The position numbers were made by a program, and so were the translations under genes. A stretch of 64,000 bases of DNA from Lagopus muta. Its lineage: Eukaryota > Chordata > Aves > Galliformes > Phasianidae. Below the pieces are notes generated by a model. That model made no database searches. It had not been told where the DNA came from and was given only the letters and a program-made list of their open reading frames with translations. Every line of letters starts with the position of its first letter. The first letter of the stretch is position 1. Shown here one piece after another: positions 10,268 through 24,542 of this stretch. The DNA lies in NCBI RefSeq assembly GCF_023343835.1, contig NC_064443.1, positions 2,108,001 to 2,172,000 on the forward strand, in the 5' to 3' direction.

Positions 10268-13200
10268 CATTCATCATCTCTCAAGCTTATCAACATTACT
10301 GCCTTCTATCAGCACCCAATTCACATTAAAAAAGAAAAAAGTATAAGGCATTAGAAACTCATAATAGTCTGTCTCCTTTCACACACTGATTTCTGAAGTT
10401 TCTCAGTTCCCTTCTAGCTTCCATTGCTTAGGAGACATATATCTCATGCCAGTGGGTTTCGTAAATATTTTCTATCCCACCTTACTATCAGGTTTTCCTG
10501 CTGTAATCTGAATTCATATCAGATTCCATCCATCTGAGAAGCCACTGTTCTGCCTGGCTGCAGCAGTAGTAATGGAGTGGCGTAGTTTGCTCAGAAAATG
10601 CTCCCCTCAAAGTGAAGCACCCTTCAGTTGTATTTTTAACACAGAACCACATTTGCTTTGTGTTTACACAGAAATTGCACTTAAAATCTTGCAATGGCAC
10701 ACCGTAAAATGTGTTCACAGGCTCCTCTGGTTACCAGAACAAATACTGGAGCCTGTTCAGAAGGGAAACCCACAAAGTAGAGATCAGGATGTTCTGGAGA
10801 CTGGTGTGGCCACACAATAAAAAAAACAACAGTGAAGCACCATATTTTGGGAGGGTTTCTCCAACACTCACCAGCACAATAGGCGTAGGGTGGTGGGTTG
10901 TCATCCTTGTTAATGCAATGGGGTTGGGCAGGCTGAAGCTGCAGCACAGTTTCAAGAGGGCTGTTGCCTCATTGTGGTAACCAGAGGTGTGTTCAGTACA
11001 TGGCAGTACATGTCTCCCTCATTAAGCTTCACAGTGCTCTGAAGCTGGTAATGTGCTTCTGGGAGCATGGCCATGCATTGGGGTGCTTGTCTGGAGATTG
11101 TATGCATTCATTTCAGGAAGTATTGCTTTCTAAACTGACTGTTAAAAGGAAAATATGTTCATAGGTGTTGAAAGAGAAAATTATTTTGCATTTGTCTGTG
11201 CTGCTCTTTTTTTTTTTCCTTTCTAATTTCTCTGGTCTTTGGAAGCAAATAGACGTTTTCATCCTCGTTTCCTTCTCTGTATCCTTGTGCACTGGCTCAG
11301 CCCAAATGCGATCAGTGAAGACTGATCAATTTCAGGGCATGGGGGGAAGGTGGAGAAGCATTCAGTGATCCTGACAACAGACTTTCTGAAAGGCAGAGTT
11401 CTCTCTTAGGCTCTCCTGGCCTTTTACTTTTTCCTGCTTCTTTCCATTTTTATTTTTGGGTCATAAGCACTCATGCTTTCATACACCCATGGAGTGTTTC
11501 TGCAGCTCGGTTATGGCAGTACCATGCCTATTCTGAGGCCTAGTTAGGCATTCCTTGCTGGTAACCTCTATGGAGCAATCTATCCTGCCCGCTGCTTTCT
11601 TGGTTTCAGAGAATTTTCCCTCTTTCACGTCACGTGCCAGCCATCTGGGCTCCGGATGAGCAGTGTCTTTTTTCTCTTTTCCCCATTAATTCTTTCTGGC
11701 ACTGTTGATCTCCTGGCATAATTTTTTTTATGTAATTAAGGAAAGCAGTATCATCAGATCTGTCTGCGCAGGAAGGCAGCAACCAGTGACAGCCTGCATG
11801 TACCTCTATCACCGACTTCCTACACGGCACTTGCTGCTTCCACGGAAGTTCTTGCAGATAGTTCTAATTACTCTTTTTATTACCCGCAGGAGGAAGCATT
11901 GCCCACAAGATAAGAGGTCAGGGAGAAGTCCCATTTTCCCAGCCTGTGCAAGGAAAATGCACTGACTGCAGTTGGGAAGCAATGAGCAAAGGTCTGGTTG
12001 TGGTGCTGCCTCTTGGGACTCGTGGCTGTGCTCATGTCTGCAGCATCCTGCCTCCTCGGGCACATCACAGAGCATGGAGTGTGAGTTGGGTGTTTGCATG
12101 AGGGACAGGAGCCTCTGCTGCCCTGTATCCCCTCATCAGCAGACATCCAGATTGATCGTATGGAATACCCCTGTCTCTTTTTCACTCTTCCTTTGTCTGT
12201 TCTCCTTTGGTGCATGCAGCCATGTTGAGGCGGTTATCACCTGATGCCCAGTGAAAACAAGAAAAGAAAAGAACAGTAAAAACTTAATTATTCTCTTTGT
12301 AAGCAGGATAGAAGGGCAGGAACTTGCAGGAACTGCAGACAAAAAGGGAAGCAGGCTTAATGGAAGAAGTGACCAAGTCTTATGTGAAAATGCTATCAAC
12401 AGTGACTGTGTTTATTTTAATGAACTTCCAAACAACACATATACATATTTTTTTTTTCATTTTAAATATTATTTGAGCCCAGCTTGAAAGGAGCCTCATG
12501 AGTTAGCAGTTCAGATAACTCTTAGCAGAGAACAACTTTTGAGTGAGAGCCTCATAATGAAGCTGGAAACATTAAAGCAGTCACTTCATTTCCCAGGTTA
12601 CCTGTGTGCCTGGAATACCTCCTCCTTGTGCTCCTGTGTGGGAACTGTAGACAGGTGACAGCTATTAATTAGAACAGTGGTGTGCATGAGGTTTTGGAAA
12701 GGGGACAAGAAATGCAAACGGTCTGTGAGTGATCTCCTCCTCCTCTCTTTCTCCAGCAATTGATTCTATTCCTGGCTTTCCATGTGATATCTTTTCCTTG
12801 CAAAAAATAAAAATTCCCTCTTCCTCCACCCAAGACTTATTTTGGGGAGATGCTTGGGAGCACCTTTTGCTTTGCATTGAATTGGTGCTTTATTTAGTGG
12901 GAATGGAGGCACCAGAGGACCCCCCCACACACTGCCTGGATCAGCTCAGCTGGTCAGTGTATAGACAGACCACAACAAGCACAAAAAGGTGTTGGCAGTA
13001 TGTCCATGGCACAGTGGTGTGAGGGAGGCTCCCTGGCCTCCATCTGGGTCATGCTTTTAGTGTGAAAAGACACACAGAGCTAGTCAGAGGCAAAGACTAG
13101 AGGTCAAACCCTTGCACTCAGCGCTGCCATCCCTTCCATCAAACAGTTCAGGACCTGTTATCCAGCCCTCGTGTCCTACAGAGCTCTGTGTCCCACAGAA

Positions 13201-16200
13201 AATCTCCCTTGTACCACCTGCCTCTCTGTAACTTCCTTGCCACTGTTCCTGAGTGTCCTTACTGCTGTGAATGCCTCAAGAATAAGTGTATTGCCTTCAG
13301 TAATGTCATTAAAAAAATTAATACATTGGAAATGTTTACTTCCTCTACAATAATGATAATCTAAATTTTTGAGCTTCCTGCACTGGAACATTATCTTAAT
13401 TAAATTCTTCATTCACTGAACAGCTCCAATAAGCATGAATGGCAAATTTCACCTTGCTGTATTCTTCTAAAGGACGTTCTTTGAAGGCAGGTTCATGACC
13501 CACAGCACCAGCATCAATCAGGAGCCCTCTGTGCTCTGTTCAGCTCAGTGCTGATCAAAGCACGCTACTTATTATGCACTGTGCAGCCCTACTGAATCCC
13601 TTCTAGATTCCCTGTTTCCAGCACTGTGGAAGCTGGAGTTCCTTAGCAGGTATGTGACAGATCTGGAGCAAGCTGTCATCTTCTGGTGTGTCTGTCTTGC
13701 AGCTGATTTCCACCAGACAATTTGTTCTCAATGTATTCCTTACTAGAGACGATCTCCTGTCTCTGTCCCAGCAGGTACATGTAGTATCCCTCTGCAGGAG
13801 CTCTGTACCACTGGGCTGCAGGAAGATCAGCAGCTCGTGTGAGCACACACCCTACAGAGAACTTGCCTGAACTTGGCAATTTTTGCTCTGTTCCCTTGCC
13901 ACAGATCTTCTGATGCTGGCTGGCCCCGTGCAGAAGTACACCAGAAGACATCTCTAAGTAGGTGCTAAGGTGGCTGAGGATGTTATAGTTGCCTTGTCTC
14001 ATTTAGAGAAGAAAGAAAGGAACAGAATGGAATGGAATGCAGAGAGAAAGAGCGGAAAGCAAAGGGAAGAAGTGAGGAATCCTCCTGTGTCAACTAGCTT
14101 CAGTGTAGATGGTGGTGTACGACGTCTTCTCCTTAGGGTTTTCCTCCCAGCAGCAGTCAGTCTCTGCTGTGTATCAGTGCTCCTTGCTGGCTATGCTCTG
14201 AAGCATTGGCCTTATTGGTCCTTCGAGGACCAACGCAACAGTCTGGAAATGAGCTCTTCCCAGCTGCTGCCTTGGTAAAACAAGCTAAGTACATAAACCA
14301 GAGCACTGTGATAGCTTGTCTGTTGATGCAGCACTCTGTTCTCAAAGTGAAATGGGTTCTCCAGCTAGAAGCTGGCAGCAGTTGAGTAGAAAGATGAGCT
14401 TCGTGTTCACTGAATGGAAAAAGCACATCAAACAGGGGGAATGGTCTTTTGCAGCTCATTTAGATGTAATGCACACAATTCTGATCTCTAGGATGATTTA
14501 TCTTCTACCTTCAATATTTGTAGAACCTGATTATCACTATGTGTCAGTGCTTCCATGAGACTGATGCAAGGTGAACAGGCTGTGAAAGGGTTTGAGTTCC
14601 TTCGGGAGGCAAATCCCAATCTAGCACACTCTGAGATGCCAACCCCATCTCCTCCCTTTGCCTCCATGGCAAACCCCACGTATTGCTGTTGGTTGCCCAG
14701 GAGCAAGATGGACATGTGCTTATCAAATAAGTGCAGCTTTGCCAGCTTGTTGAGCCCAGGAAAGCCACAGCCAGGGCATGCAGAACTCCCCAAGTGATCT
14801 CTGTGTCATTTCCTGTGGCTTTTAGCACAATTATTTCCTAATTGTTCTTTGTGCCAGGCTTTTTTTGACTTGCCAGGAAAGACTGCAGATGAAGCATGTG
14901 TGCCTGAAGCCCTGGCATTCTTTAGCCCTGACAAAGAGATGGCAAGCTCACAAAAGAAGAATGGTGGAAAATAACCCACTTGTCACAGGAGGTCTTCTCT
15001 GGGGGTTAGTGCTGATTGTGAGCCCAGTTACATCACAGCTCCTGCAGAACATTTCTCCCTTGCTATCCAGCTTCATTACAGTTCCTGTTTTCTGTTGCCT
15101 CCCAAGGCAACATTATTCTGCACTTTCATTGCAGCTCATGGGGGAAGGGAGCTCCAAACTTCCAGAGCAAGGAATAGTCCTGATAAAAACCCCTTTGTGT
15201 GCAATGTGAAAGTGCCTGCCTTGGCACCACTCCGCAGTCTTTCTCTGCAGTCCATTTTAAACTCAATCAGAAAAATGCAACGCTGCCCACACCAGCTCTT
15301 GCAGGGCTTAAGTGCATGCACTAAGATGGCACACTCTCAGGGCTCAGCACTTCTGATACAAGAGGTATCAGAGGCTGCATGGGCCCTGTCTGTGCTTGGT
15401 GGTGGTTTTAGTGAGAGCATGCAGTCCTGAAGGCACTTCTGCACTTGTGCTAAACAGGAATAGAACATTAAACTTCCTAAACTCCAGCATCCCCCATCTA
15501 GAACTTGATGTTTTCTCTCTATTTTTAGTATTAAAATTGATTTGTATTAAGGATGGGAGCTTGTTGCACTGAGTGAGCATGCATCATTTAATTAAAGGGA
15601 TGATGCAAACGTGTGTCTGAAATTTCCTGTGGACATCATCTTCTGGGAGGTTGTCCACATTTTGTTTGGCAAATTGGTATTTACGCAACACTTCCTTGCA
15701 GGAAGCTGGCGTGTGCTGAGAGCAATATCTCATTTAAGGCCACTGAGAACATGCTCTGAAGCCAAACTGCATCAGGGCCTGAGCTGATTTCAGCTTTCAT
15801 TAGGCAAATGGATACGTGCCTGCTGCTTTGCATCAAGGGCCTCTCAGTACGCTGATGTTCTTCATGGCTTAGGCAGGGTACACTGTCCACAGAGGTCCTG
15901 CCTAAAAAGGAGACCTCTGCCCAGAGCCGTGTTCATTCACATAGGACTGGCTGTGTTCTCAGGCAGGGGTTGAGTCTCACAGTTCTCAGCAGATGTGCCT
16001 GCTAACTAAAGCATCCAAACAACAAAAAAACGCCTTAAGCTTTTGTCTTTTGAGAAGCTGGACAGGTTGTGATGTGAGCATGCTTTGTATCAAACCTGAC
16101 ATCATCCTCAGTAAGGAGACTCCAAAGGGTAAAGGCTATCATTGCTGGAGGATCTGGCTGGATAAAAAAACCACAAGGACATGTGAAGAGAACCTGAGTC

Positions 16201-19089
16201 CATGAAGGATTGAAGGTACAAGCTCTGCTCTCAGCCAGGTCATTTTAGCTGCAAAATCTGAATGTAATACCAACATCAGGATGTCCTCTAGACTTACTAA
16301 CGGTGCAGTGAGCCCCGGGTCATCAGCCTGAGCCGCTCCCACACACACACAAAAAAATTTAAAAACAAAAACCATGACACTGAATGATTCTTTGTAGTGT
16401 CACAGGCTGGGATTTTTCATTTTAAAAAAAGAAAGTAAAATGCGTGTTAAAAAAAATATTTATGTGCCACTGAAAGATTCAGGAGTGTGGTCCAACTCCC
16501 TGCAGTGAGAGAAAGAGATTGCTGTGGCTTTTAATTCTGGTGCTCAGCTCCCACACGCTTCAGGCCGAACTATGAATAGAGAAGGTGAGCAGCAGACTCA
16601 AGTCAGGCTTCCTCTTGACATTTTGTTTCTGTAAAAATAAGTAGCCTTTCAGTACATCTAACAGAGACTCTTCCCTGGCTCTCCTTGACAGCTCCCCCTC
16701 CTGTCTCCACCTCCAGAGATGTCTGAACAGTATAATTTCCTTTTATTTTTAGCCATCTTTCATAATTGAAATCTCTGTGTCAGAGAGAAGATTTTGCCAT
16801 GAATTCCTCAACAGGCACTTACCGAAAGCGATTGATTAAAATGAAATATTTAATGGGATTTTATCCCCACGGACTTGGTGACAGTGGTGCATCTTAAAAG
16901 AGAAAAATGGTAACGACATTAGGATGGATGGAGATGGGGCTGCCATCTCCCCAGCTTTGCTGGTGCTTCCCTTCAGGTCAGTATAGGATCTGGGCTGATG
17001 TGTGTGTAGCTGTGTGAGATGTGGATGCTGCTCCTGAGCCCAGAGTTGTCTCCTCTTCCTTGTGGAGACTCAGTGCCTCTGTTTGGGATCAAGCTGGTAG
17101 CTACTGCTTGCTGCCCAGGATGGCTGTAAAGCTCTCCTGAGCTCCTGCCACATCATAGACAGCTGTTTCTCTTATCTAAGGTAAAAACCAGATGGGATCT
17201 GCTCCAGGGTCCAGCTAGCCCTGTTCCTTATTTTGCAAAGTGGCCAGAGCAAGTGCTTCTGGAGGAATACAGCACGAGAGCAGCGGGTTACAACGAGAGT
17301 ATTGCAAAGAAAGGAGAGCAGTGGAAGCAGCTGCTCCACAGCACGTGGTGACGCAGGAACTGATTCAATTTGATGCAGCCACTAAAACTGATACTGATGA
17401 TCCAAGGTTTTAATTGAAAACCATTTTGAAAACCAAGTTCTCTGTAATTGTACGAGACCCAAATGATAAAAACAATACAAATAAATAATCAAAAAGAAAC
17501 CCCGCTGATGAACCTTGCAGCTCAAGCCAGGGTTGGAGGTGGTGCTGGTGCCCAGCCGGTGTTCACCTAGCGTGAGTCTCATCCTGCCACAGCCAACCCT
17601 GCTCCTCCCACCACTCCTGTCGCTTCAGAGAGGAGTCTGCATGAGAGTGGCAACACAAGTGAACCCAGATCTGAGATCTTCAAACCAACGCCGTGTGCTT
17701 TATCTAAACACGTGAGGGCTCCTGTTGCAAAACTGAGCGATTCTGTTAGGTTCCTTTGTGAATCCTAACAAAGCTGGAAATTGTGAATCATAGCAAATCA
17801 TGCCGCCTGGTACAGGGAGGATGATACCATCTGCCATCCAGTTACTGCTGTTGAGTCATCTGCAGTGGGTTCTGAGCATGTCACACGACATATCGCCAGC
17901 TCCTAACATCAAACCACGGCAGAGGTTTATACCATGGGTGTCCCCTCACTCTGCTTGGATGGAGCACCCCTGTCCACAGCCAGGATTGCTGTCCCATCAG
18001 CTGACACATCCCCGAGGAGTTTCCCAACGGAATTTCTGCAGTAGTTTCAACAGTGAGGGAAGGAGTGGAGGCTTGGTTGTGCAAGAGGATGTTGTTGCAT
18101 CCGTGTCTGCAGACACACAGAAGCCCATGTGACCTCCAAGGGAGTCTGAGGAACTTTCTCCCTTCTGCTGTCCCAGAGGAGATTTCACAGGCATGCAGCC
18201 TGGCCCTGTGCCTTGTGAGCTGCAGACTCATGTCACTTGTGCATTTTTTGCCCAGCATCCACAGCAACCTCCTGTGCTGTGCACAGATATGCTGCTAATG
18301 CAAGCGTGTCTGCCATGTGACTAAGCATGTGTTTAATTAATGAGGTAGATTTAAAATCATTGCCCAGACGGTATTCTCGCTTCAAGAGGAAAACCAGTGG
18401 GGCTTCCCCATGTAACTCATCTCCTGGCTGCCTCGCTCTGCCCAGTCCCCGACAGAGATGCTGCAGGACAGCAGAGTGCCACGCAGCGCTTCATGCTCCC
18501 AATGCCCCCCCCCACTGCCTTTGGTAGAGTTTCAAATGAGAAATCAAACTGCAGCATTTTAAACATTGCCTCCCACACAGTGTCTGACCTCAGCCTCCAT
18601 TACAGCTTGCTGCAGGTTCAAAAGCCTCCGGCAGAACAGCTTGCACCCCCAGAAATGTGGTTTTGCCAAAATAGAAGCATTTTGCAGAAGGCAATGATTT
18701 GACTGAATCTTTTGCCAGCATGTTGCTCTAGGTTTTGCAGTTTGTTTCAGCGTTTTGTGTTTTTGTTTAATTTTGGATTTCATTTTCTTGTACAAGATAC
18801 TACTGAAACAAAATATTTTGTGTTTACAAATGTTTTTTTTTTCAGGGGGAGGGCTGGGGGGCTGATTTCCAAACGCATTTGGAAATGACTGCATTCCCTA
18901 TTGAGCAGAAGTCCCATTTTCCTATCTGATCTGGTTGTACAGAAGTTAATGCCACTGTGAAAAGACCTCTTTTCCCACAATAGACTTTACTTCCAGAGCA
19001 ATGAATTACTGAAGTACTCTGCACAGCTTTAGTCTGTCCAGAGGCACAATCTCACCTTTCGTTGATATCAGTCTCATGATCAGTTATTT
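10268..19089. other. Long non-coding spacer
   Basis: About 8.8 kb without a recognised gene. There is a T-run at about 11206-11218 and a short (CA)n/A-run at about 16340-16358. AT-rich sequence at about 16,720-16,880 could be a conserved non-coding element, but this cannot be shown without an alignment. Confidence 0.55.
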
Positions 19090-19256
19090 GCCTACAGGAG
19101 CCGTGGATACCCTGTCCCTGGATGAGTTCAAGGCCAGGCTGGATGGGGATGAGGCAACCTGGGCTAGCAGGAGCTGTTCCTGTCCATGGCACTGGGACTT
19201 GAACAAATGATCTTGGTCCCTTCCAACTCAAACCATGCTACGATTCTGTGATTTCT
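19090..19256 (+). repeat. CR1 LINE 3' fragment
   Basis: CCTGGATGAGTTCAAGGCC, CAGGCTGGATGGGGATGAGG, ACTTGAACAAATGATCTTGG, GGTCCCTTCCAACTCAAACC and GATTCTGTGATTTCTG form the CR1 3' end in + orientation. The tail is mutated, and only about 165 bases remain. Confidence 0.88.
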
Positions 19257-22200
19257 GTTAGTAGCTGGGATCTCAAGGGCTGAGGCATCATTGGTACCTT
19301 TCTGGGTAGAGATGAAGTGTTGTAGAAGCCAGCATGATCCAGCATGATGCACGCATTCTGCTAAAGCCAGGGTGGCTCCGGCCTGAACGTCCTGAGGACA
19401 AAGGGGCCAAAGCAAAACCAACAGGTGAGGAGTTACTCCGCTACTTGATCAGACCAGTTCCAGATGTGAATGGTTCACGGGCCTTGGACTGAAAGGCCAA
19501 TACATGATAGTAGCACTGGGCACCTTGTCCTCTCTAATTTTTATGCATCCAGGATTAAAAGAGCACACAGTCGCATGGACAGGGACATATGATGGAGCAG
19601 GGACACAAGCAAGGCAAAGAAGACACTAGGGTTGGTGGCACTTACAGAGAAAGCATGGAACAAAACTGGAAAAGGACTTTCAGAGCATTTGTATTTGACA
19701 CATGTGTACAACAGTGTTCTCTGACACTTAGGAAAACTATTCAGCAGTCCTCGTGGGAAGAGGGGGAGAAGAACTGTGCCTTCAGCAGACATTCTTTCTA
19801 TGATTCTATGATTCTTGCACCTCTTGGCTCAGCAGAGGATAATTGCTGACGACTGGAGCCTGGTCAGGATGCTAGAGCTAACACCTCTGTTCCTGCATGA
19901 CACGGGATTTTGGGTGGCCACAAGTTGTTGCCTTGAGATGTCATTAATGCCCTGCTTGCTCCTCTTATTCCTCAAAGGCCTGAGGAAGCTGCAAGAGATT
20001 CATGGGTGGTTTTTTTCCCTTTCTTGAAATCACAGCTAAAAATAAAAAGCAGATTAAAATTGAGCCCAGCCCACAGTGCAGTGTGTAGGTGTGATGCTAA
20101 CCAACACCCGGGGCTGGGAAGCTCCTGGGGGAGATGACTCCCAAGTCCTCTTATACCATCTGGCAGACATTCTCTTCCTCTTCATTCTCTCTTTGGCACC
20201 TTATTTGAAAATATCTCATGCATTATTTCAGGTGTAAGAAGATGACGATGAGAGCCCTGTAGAAGCCAGGCAAAGAAGCCTCGAATGCTGCCCAGACCTC
20301 TGTTAACCTTTCGTCCTGCCATCCACCACCCTGCCAATGTAAGCATGCGGTTGGAAGCCGTTCATCCCCTGCTTAGCCAGAGAGGGACTCTGTGTGCCTG
20401 GCAGATCTGCCTGAAACACCCAGAGCCACCACGGTTTCCCAGGGGGATCAAGGTGGATTGGGTAATTAATCACAGCTTGTCTGGGGGAGGATGAGGAAGT
20501 CTGAAGGAAGGTGTTAACGGCTCTTAAAAGCTTTCCCACTTTGCAAAGGGTGCTGCCTTGAACAGATTATCTGGAAATATTATTAGCTGGAGTGAGAAAG
20601 AGCTTTTTTCCTCCTCCAGGTTCTTCGCAGTCACCCTAAATCAGCTTGAGCCTTGGAGACAGGTTTTATTGTGTGGGCGACGGTGGGGGTGAGGTGCTGG
20701 CTGTCAGTGGGTCAGCAATTAATTGGTTTATTCCTTTCTCACGGTTATTTTCTGGCCAGCATCTGCTAAAACCCCGCTGCCCATTTAGTCTCTGCTCAAC
20801 ACACAGGAACTGCCAGGATTTGTGTGCATTATTCTTACAGGGGACCCTCAGGGGCTACAGGGAAGTCCCTTGCCCCCAGTCCAGTCTCTCTGTTTGTTGG
20901 TTTATCATAGGAGGAGGATGCAATTAGTGTTTTCTGTGATGGGACATTGACTGATGGAGGAGATGAACATTCAAGGTGCAGGTTGAGTGAGAGCAGAGAC
21001 AGGACCCAAAGGAAACTTTCCTTCCCATGTCTCCACTGCCCATTCATGCAGACATCCCAGCATCACCTGCCCTCCTGGCAGCAGTGGCCAGTAGCTGCCT
21101 TACCCTGAGAAACCACTTCCCATGCAGCTGACTGCTGGTGCTCCTGGAGCAATGCGTGTTCAGACACTGTGTCCTGCAAGGTCCTGCCTCCTGCTGCAGG
21201 TGAGATGAAGGTGGTGGTGAGGCTGCTTTGATGGGCTGCAACAGGCTGTGAGGCCTCGCTGAGAACACTGCAGATGGCTCTGACAGGGATTGTCCTGGTA
21301 GCACATCTTCATAGGAAATAACTATTCAGGATAAAGCAGGAATAGAGAAAGAGCACCAATTTGGCCTGGAGGATTTTTATATTTTTAGCTTAGACTTGTT
21401 TTGGCTCAGAGTCCTGGAAAGGTGATGAACAGGGAGCGAAGCAGCCCACGCTCAGCTTCCACTTCCCAGCCTCCACCAAACCTCCTGGGTGGGAAGGAGG
21501 TCCCAGTTGCAGAGAAACGATTCTGAAGTCACATCATCTTCAGGGAACTTTTCCTGTTGCCATGCCATTGCTTAACTCCCCATAATTCCTGGATCTTTAG
21601 TAGGAATCAGGTGTTCTGACAGAGTCCCGCAGGCTGCCTTTTTCATGGTTGCATCGATTTCCAACAACTAAATTAGCCCCAGGAAAGTATAATGGAATCA
21701 GCAGGTTTCCAGGTCTCTCTTTTCGCTTTACAGAAGAGAATCCCTTTCAAACGTGAAGCACAGAAAGTCCAAACCAGCACGTTTCCCTCTTTTCTTTGGG
21801 GAACAGACTGCAGTGATGAACGGACAAATGGAGCTGGTCCCCAGTGCTAAACTGCAAAAACCACAGGCTTCAGCAAAGCCCTTCAAGCCCTCCTGTCCCC
21901 CAGCAGAGTTACTGCTCCTCTCTTCTGACTCAGGTCTGGAAATATCAAGAGGTATGGAAAATCCATTAAGAACAAGTAAATTACCCTCCCTGCAAGACTG
22001 CCAGCTCCATAAGCACTTCCCCAGCTGCTCGGAGACCATGGGGATGCTCGCAGGACCAGGAGACCACAGATGTTGCTGGCACAAATGTGGGGGAGTCTGA
22101 GATTTGGGTTGTCTTCCCCTTCCCTCTACAGCAGGATCTCTGCACATCCAGCAGCCTTGCTGGGTTTTCCAGATGTCCAGACAGCCTGCTGTGTGTCCCT

Positions 22201-22389
22201 CGGATGTGCTACTGCAGGCCAGGGCTCTGGCATCACTGCTTTGAAAGCAGTGGCAAGAGAGCAGGAATAGATCCAATTTCCTAAAGGAAAAATGTGATTT
22301 TGTGTTGAATTTTGTTTTTCCTCCCAGAGGGTCCTAAAGCATTCACCGAGCTGTTAGGAGGCAGGGATAGTAAAGTGAAAGGGGTTAAG
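19257..22389. other. Non-coding spacer
   Basis: Apart from the isolated CR1 tail near 19,800, nothing is recognised. A 182-codon - strand frame at 21728-22276 overlaps a 115-codon + strand frame; neither resembles a known protein. Confidence 0.5.
19792..19816 (+). repeat. Isolated CR1-type tail (ATTCTATG)n
   Basis: CTTTCTATGATTCTATGATT occurs without the upstream CR1 body. It is either an extremely 5'-truncated CR1 insertion or the leftover of a deleted copy. Confidence 0.65.
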
Positions 22390-22496
22390 AACTAAGGAAC
22401 GTGGTTTAATGATGACACTTCGAAGGTTGCTTGATGGCTGGTCTTGATGGTCTTGAAGGTTTTCTCCAACAAAGATGATTTTGTGATTTTAAGAGA
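22390..22496 (+). repeat. Old CR1 LINE 3' relic
   Basis: A GGCTGGTCTTGATGGTCTTG block followed by AAGGTTTTCTCCAACAAAG and GATTTTGTGATTTT matches the end of older CR1 subfamilies. It is heavily diverged, so its borders are approximate. Confidence 0.65.
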
Positions 22497-24501
22497 GTAA
22501 GGTAAGGAGCGAAGTCCAGGGGCTCCATCAAAACCTTCTGTTGGAAGCAACACAGCTGGCTCTTCAGTGGCTGTCCACCAGAATGAAAACATCACTTCAT
22601 TGATGGCAGCAGCACTGTGGCCATGTTGATCCCACAGCTGTGTCACACAGTGCTGCTGTGACTGTTGTGGCCTGGCCTGCCCTTCATCCTTGGCTGCTGG
22701 CTTCTGACGTTGTGGTGACACCAAGCCACAGATCGGGACATCACAGCATATCAGCACGTGTTCAGCCTTGTGCTGAGAGACAGGCAAATAGGAAAATGCT
22801 TTGCCAGAGTCCCACTGCCTGAGCGCAACCTGTTTCATGTGTTTCTTAGATCAGCAGAATGGTTTTTAATGGCTAGAGCCCCCCCAACAACAAGGGGAAA
22901 AACATTGAGTGTGCTCACATGAGTGTGACAAGCGTTACTGCAGAGTTCACTGCGTTCACCCAGCACTCAGGTTGGAGAAGGTGTGTTTACCATACGTCCT
23001 TGCAGATACGCATGCTAGTTGAGGAGAAGAGCAGCTCTTTTAAATTCATTTTCAATTGCTGTTGATTCCTGTTCTTTTGTTCGTGATCATAGCAGGGCTG
23101 TATTCCAGAGTTTGCCACTGTCCTGCTGGGTGACATCAGGTAAAAGGTGTCAGGGCTCAGCATGGCAGATGTCATCTCCCAAACTCAGCATCCCCATCCT
23201 AGCTGAGCACACCAGGACGTGTGACTCCACCAAGGCACGGGCTCCAGCAATGTGACTTCAGATTGTGCTGGGAAGCAGTGGGTCACATCAGTGAAGTGCT
23301 GATCATTTGCAAAGCTGCCTCAATCTATTTGAAAGCAAACCTTGCTGGCTTTTGCCTGTAGCTTTTGCATCAGCCTGAGCTCAGTCCTGTGCAGATGCTT
23401 AAAGCTGATGTGTGCTGAATTCTTGTGTGCTGACCCTAATTTGACGTGCCATTGTAATCCTCCCAGCAGGCATTGATGGGCAGGTAAAAAAGCAAGTGCA
23501 CAGACCTTTTTCTTTTAGAGCACTTTTCATCCTGGGACAAAACGCAGATCATCAGTTGAAGCATTGTGACTAAAGAGAGTTGCAAAGAATCTGAGCTCGT
23601 ACCTGAGTGCATTAGGTTAAATACTGCTTTTTTAGACAATCTTTGAAGAGAAGTAGCTCCCTGATATGCTCAAAGTGTTACTCATGCTCTGCAGAGAGAC
23701 TGTATAAGGTTTTACAACACTGAAATTCCTCCTGCAGAACAAGTGATTTGTTCCCAGTAATGGCTATGTAATCTTGGCTGCAACATGGGCCAAGGTCTTG
23801 ATAGAAGTCTTGATTCATGCATGGCTTTTCTCCAGGGATTCCTGGATAGTCTGCTGTGATGCTGGGCTCCCCACTTACCTGCAGCCCCTATCCCTGTGCA
23901 ACAATTTGGATTGCAGCCATTGGGACTGAATAGATGAACTGGGTGTGTTGGTCTTCTGTTGCCTGTGTGTACAGCGAGAGAGGGGTGGTCTGCATGAAGG
24001 GGAAGGGACCACCTGCTCAGTCTTGGCTTGAAGAAACTTCTGTTGGAAGTGAGGGGCCAGGGTTCACGCTGCAGCTTACATCTCATCATCGATCTCTCCC
24101 ATTGCTGAAGTTGTGTTGTCTGTTAATCAAGCAAGGCTTGTTTTCCCACACTGCAAAGTGAATTCAGCACTGCTGGCAAAGCTAGGGGCTGGGAATTCTG
24201 AATTACTGTTTGTGCAGTTCTTTGGGGCTCTGAAGGGAATGGTGCTGGAGCCCTGGGAAGAGTTTTATTATGTATTGGCAGATATTTATGTTTCATTCTA
24301 TATGTGAGCACTGTGAGGCCTGTCAGCAGCTCCTTCCTGATGCTTGGGTATGTGGGGCATCCTAATGCAAGTACTGCACGTATCCCTTCCCTGTAGCCAC
24401 TCTCCTTCGCTGAGCATCACTATAAAGTAAGAGAGGAACTGCACAGCTCCATTGTCCAACTCCAAGCAAAGTAAGCTCCCATATGGCGTGTGCTGTGCAG
24501 G

Positions 24502-24542
24502 GAATCATAGAATCATAGAATGGCCTGGGTTGAAAAGGACTC
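24502..24542 (-). repeat. Very short CR1 LINE tail
   Basis: GAATCATAGAATCATAGAAT followed by GGCCTGGGTTGAAAAGGAC is the reverse complement of a CR1 3' terminus. Only about 40 bases are present. Confidence 0.8.

Noticed and set aside
15519..20045. Three perfect MEF2-type sites (CTATTTTTAG at 15519, TTATTTTTAG at 16743, CTAAAAATAA at 20036), considered as a muscle enhancer cluster for TNNC1
   Set aside because: About four perfect matches are expected by chance in 64 kb; they are more than 37 kb from TNNC1 and lie beyond RPL29.
21728..22276. 182-codon minus-strand frame
   Set aside because: No recognisable domain, Cys/Ser/Trp-rich composition, an overlapping opposite-strand frame and no flanking exons; chance is the simplest explanation.
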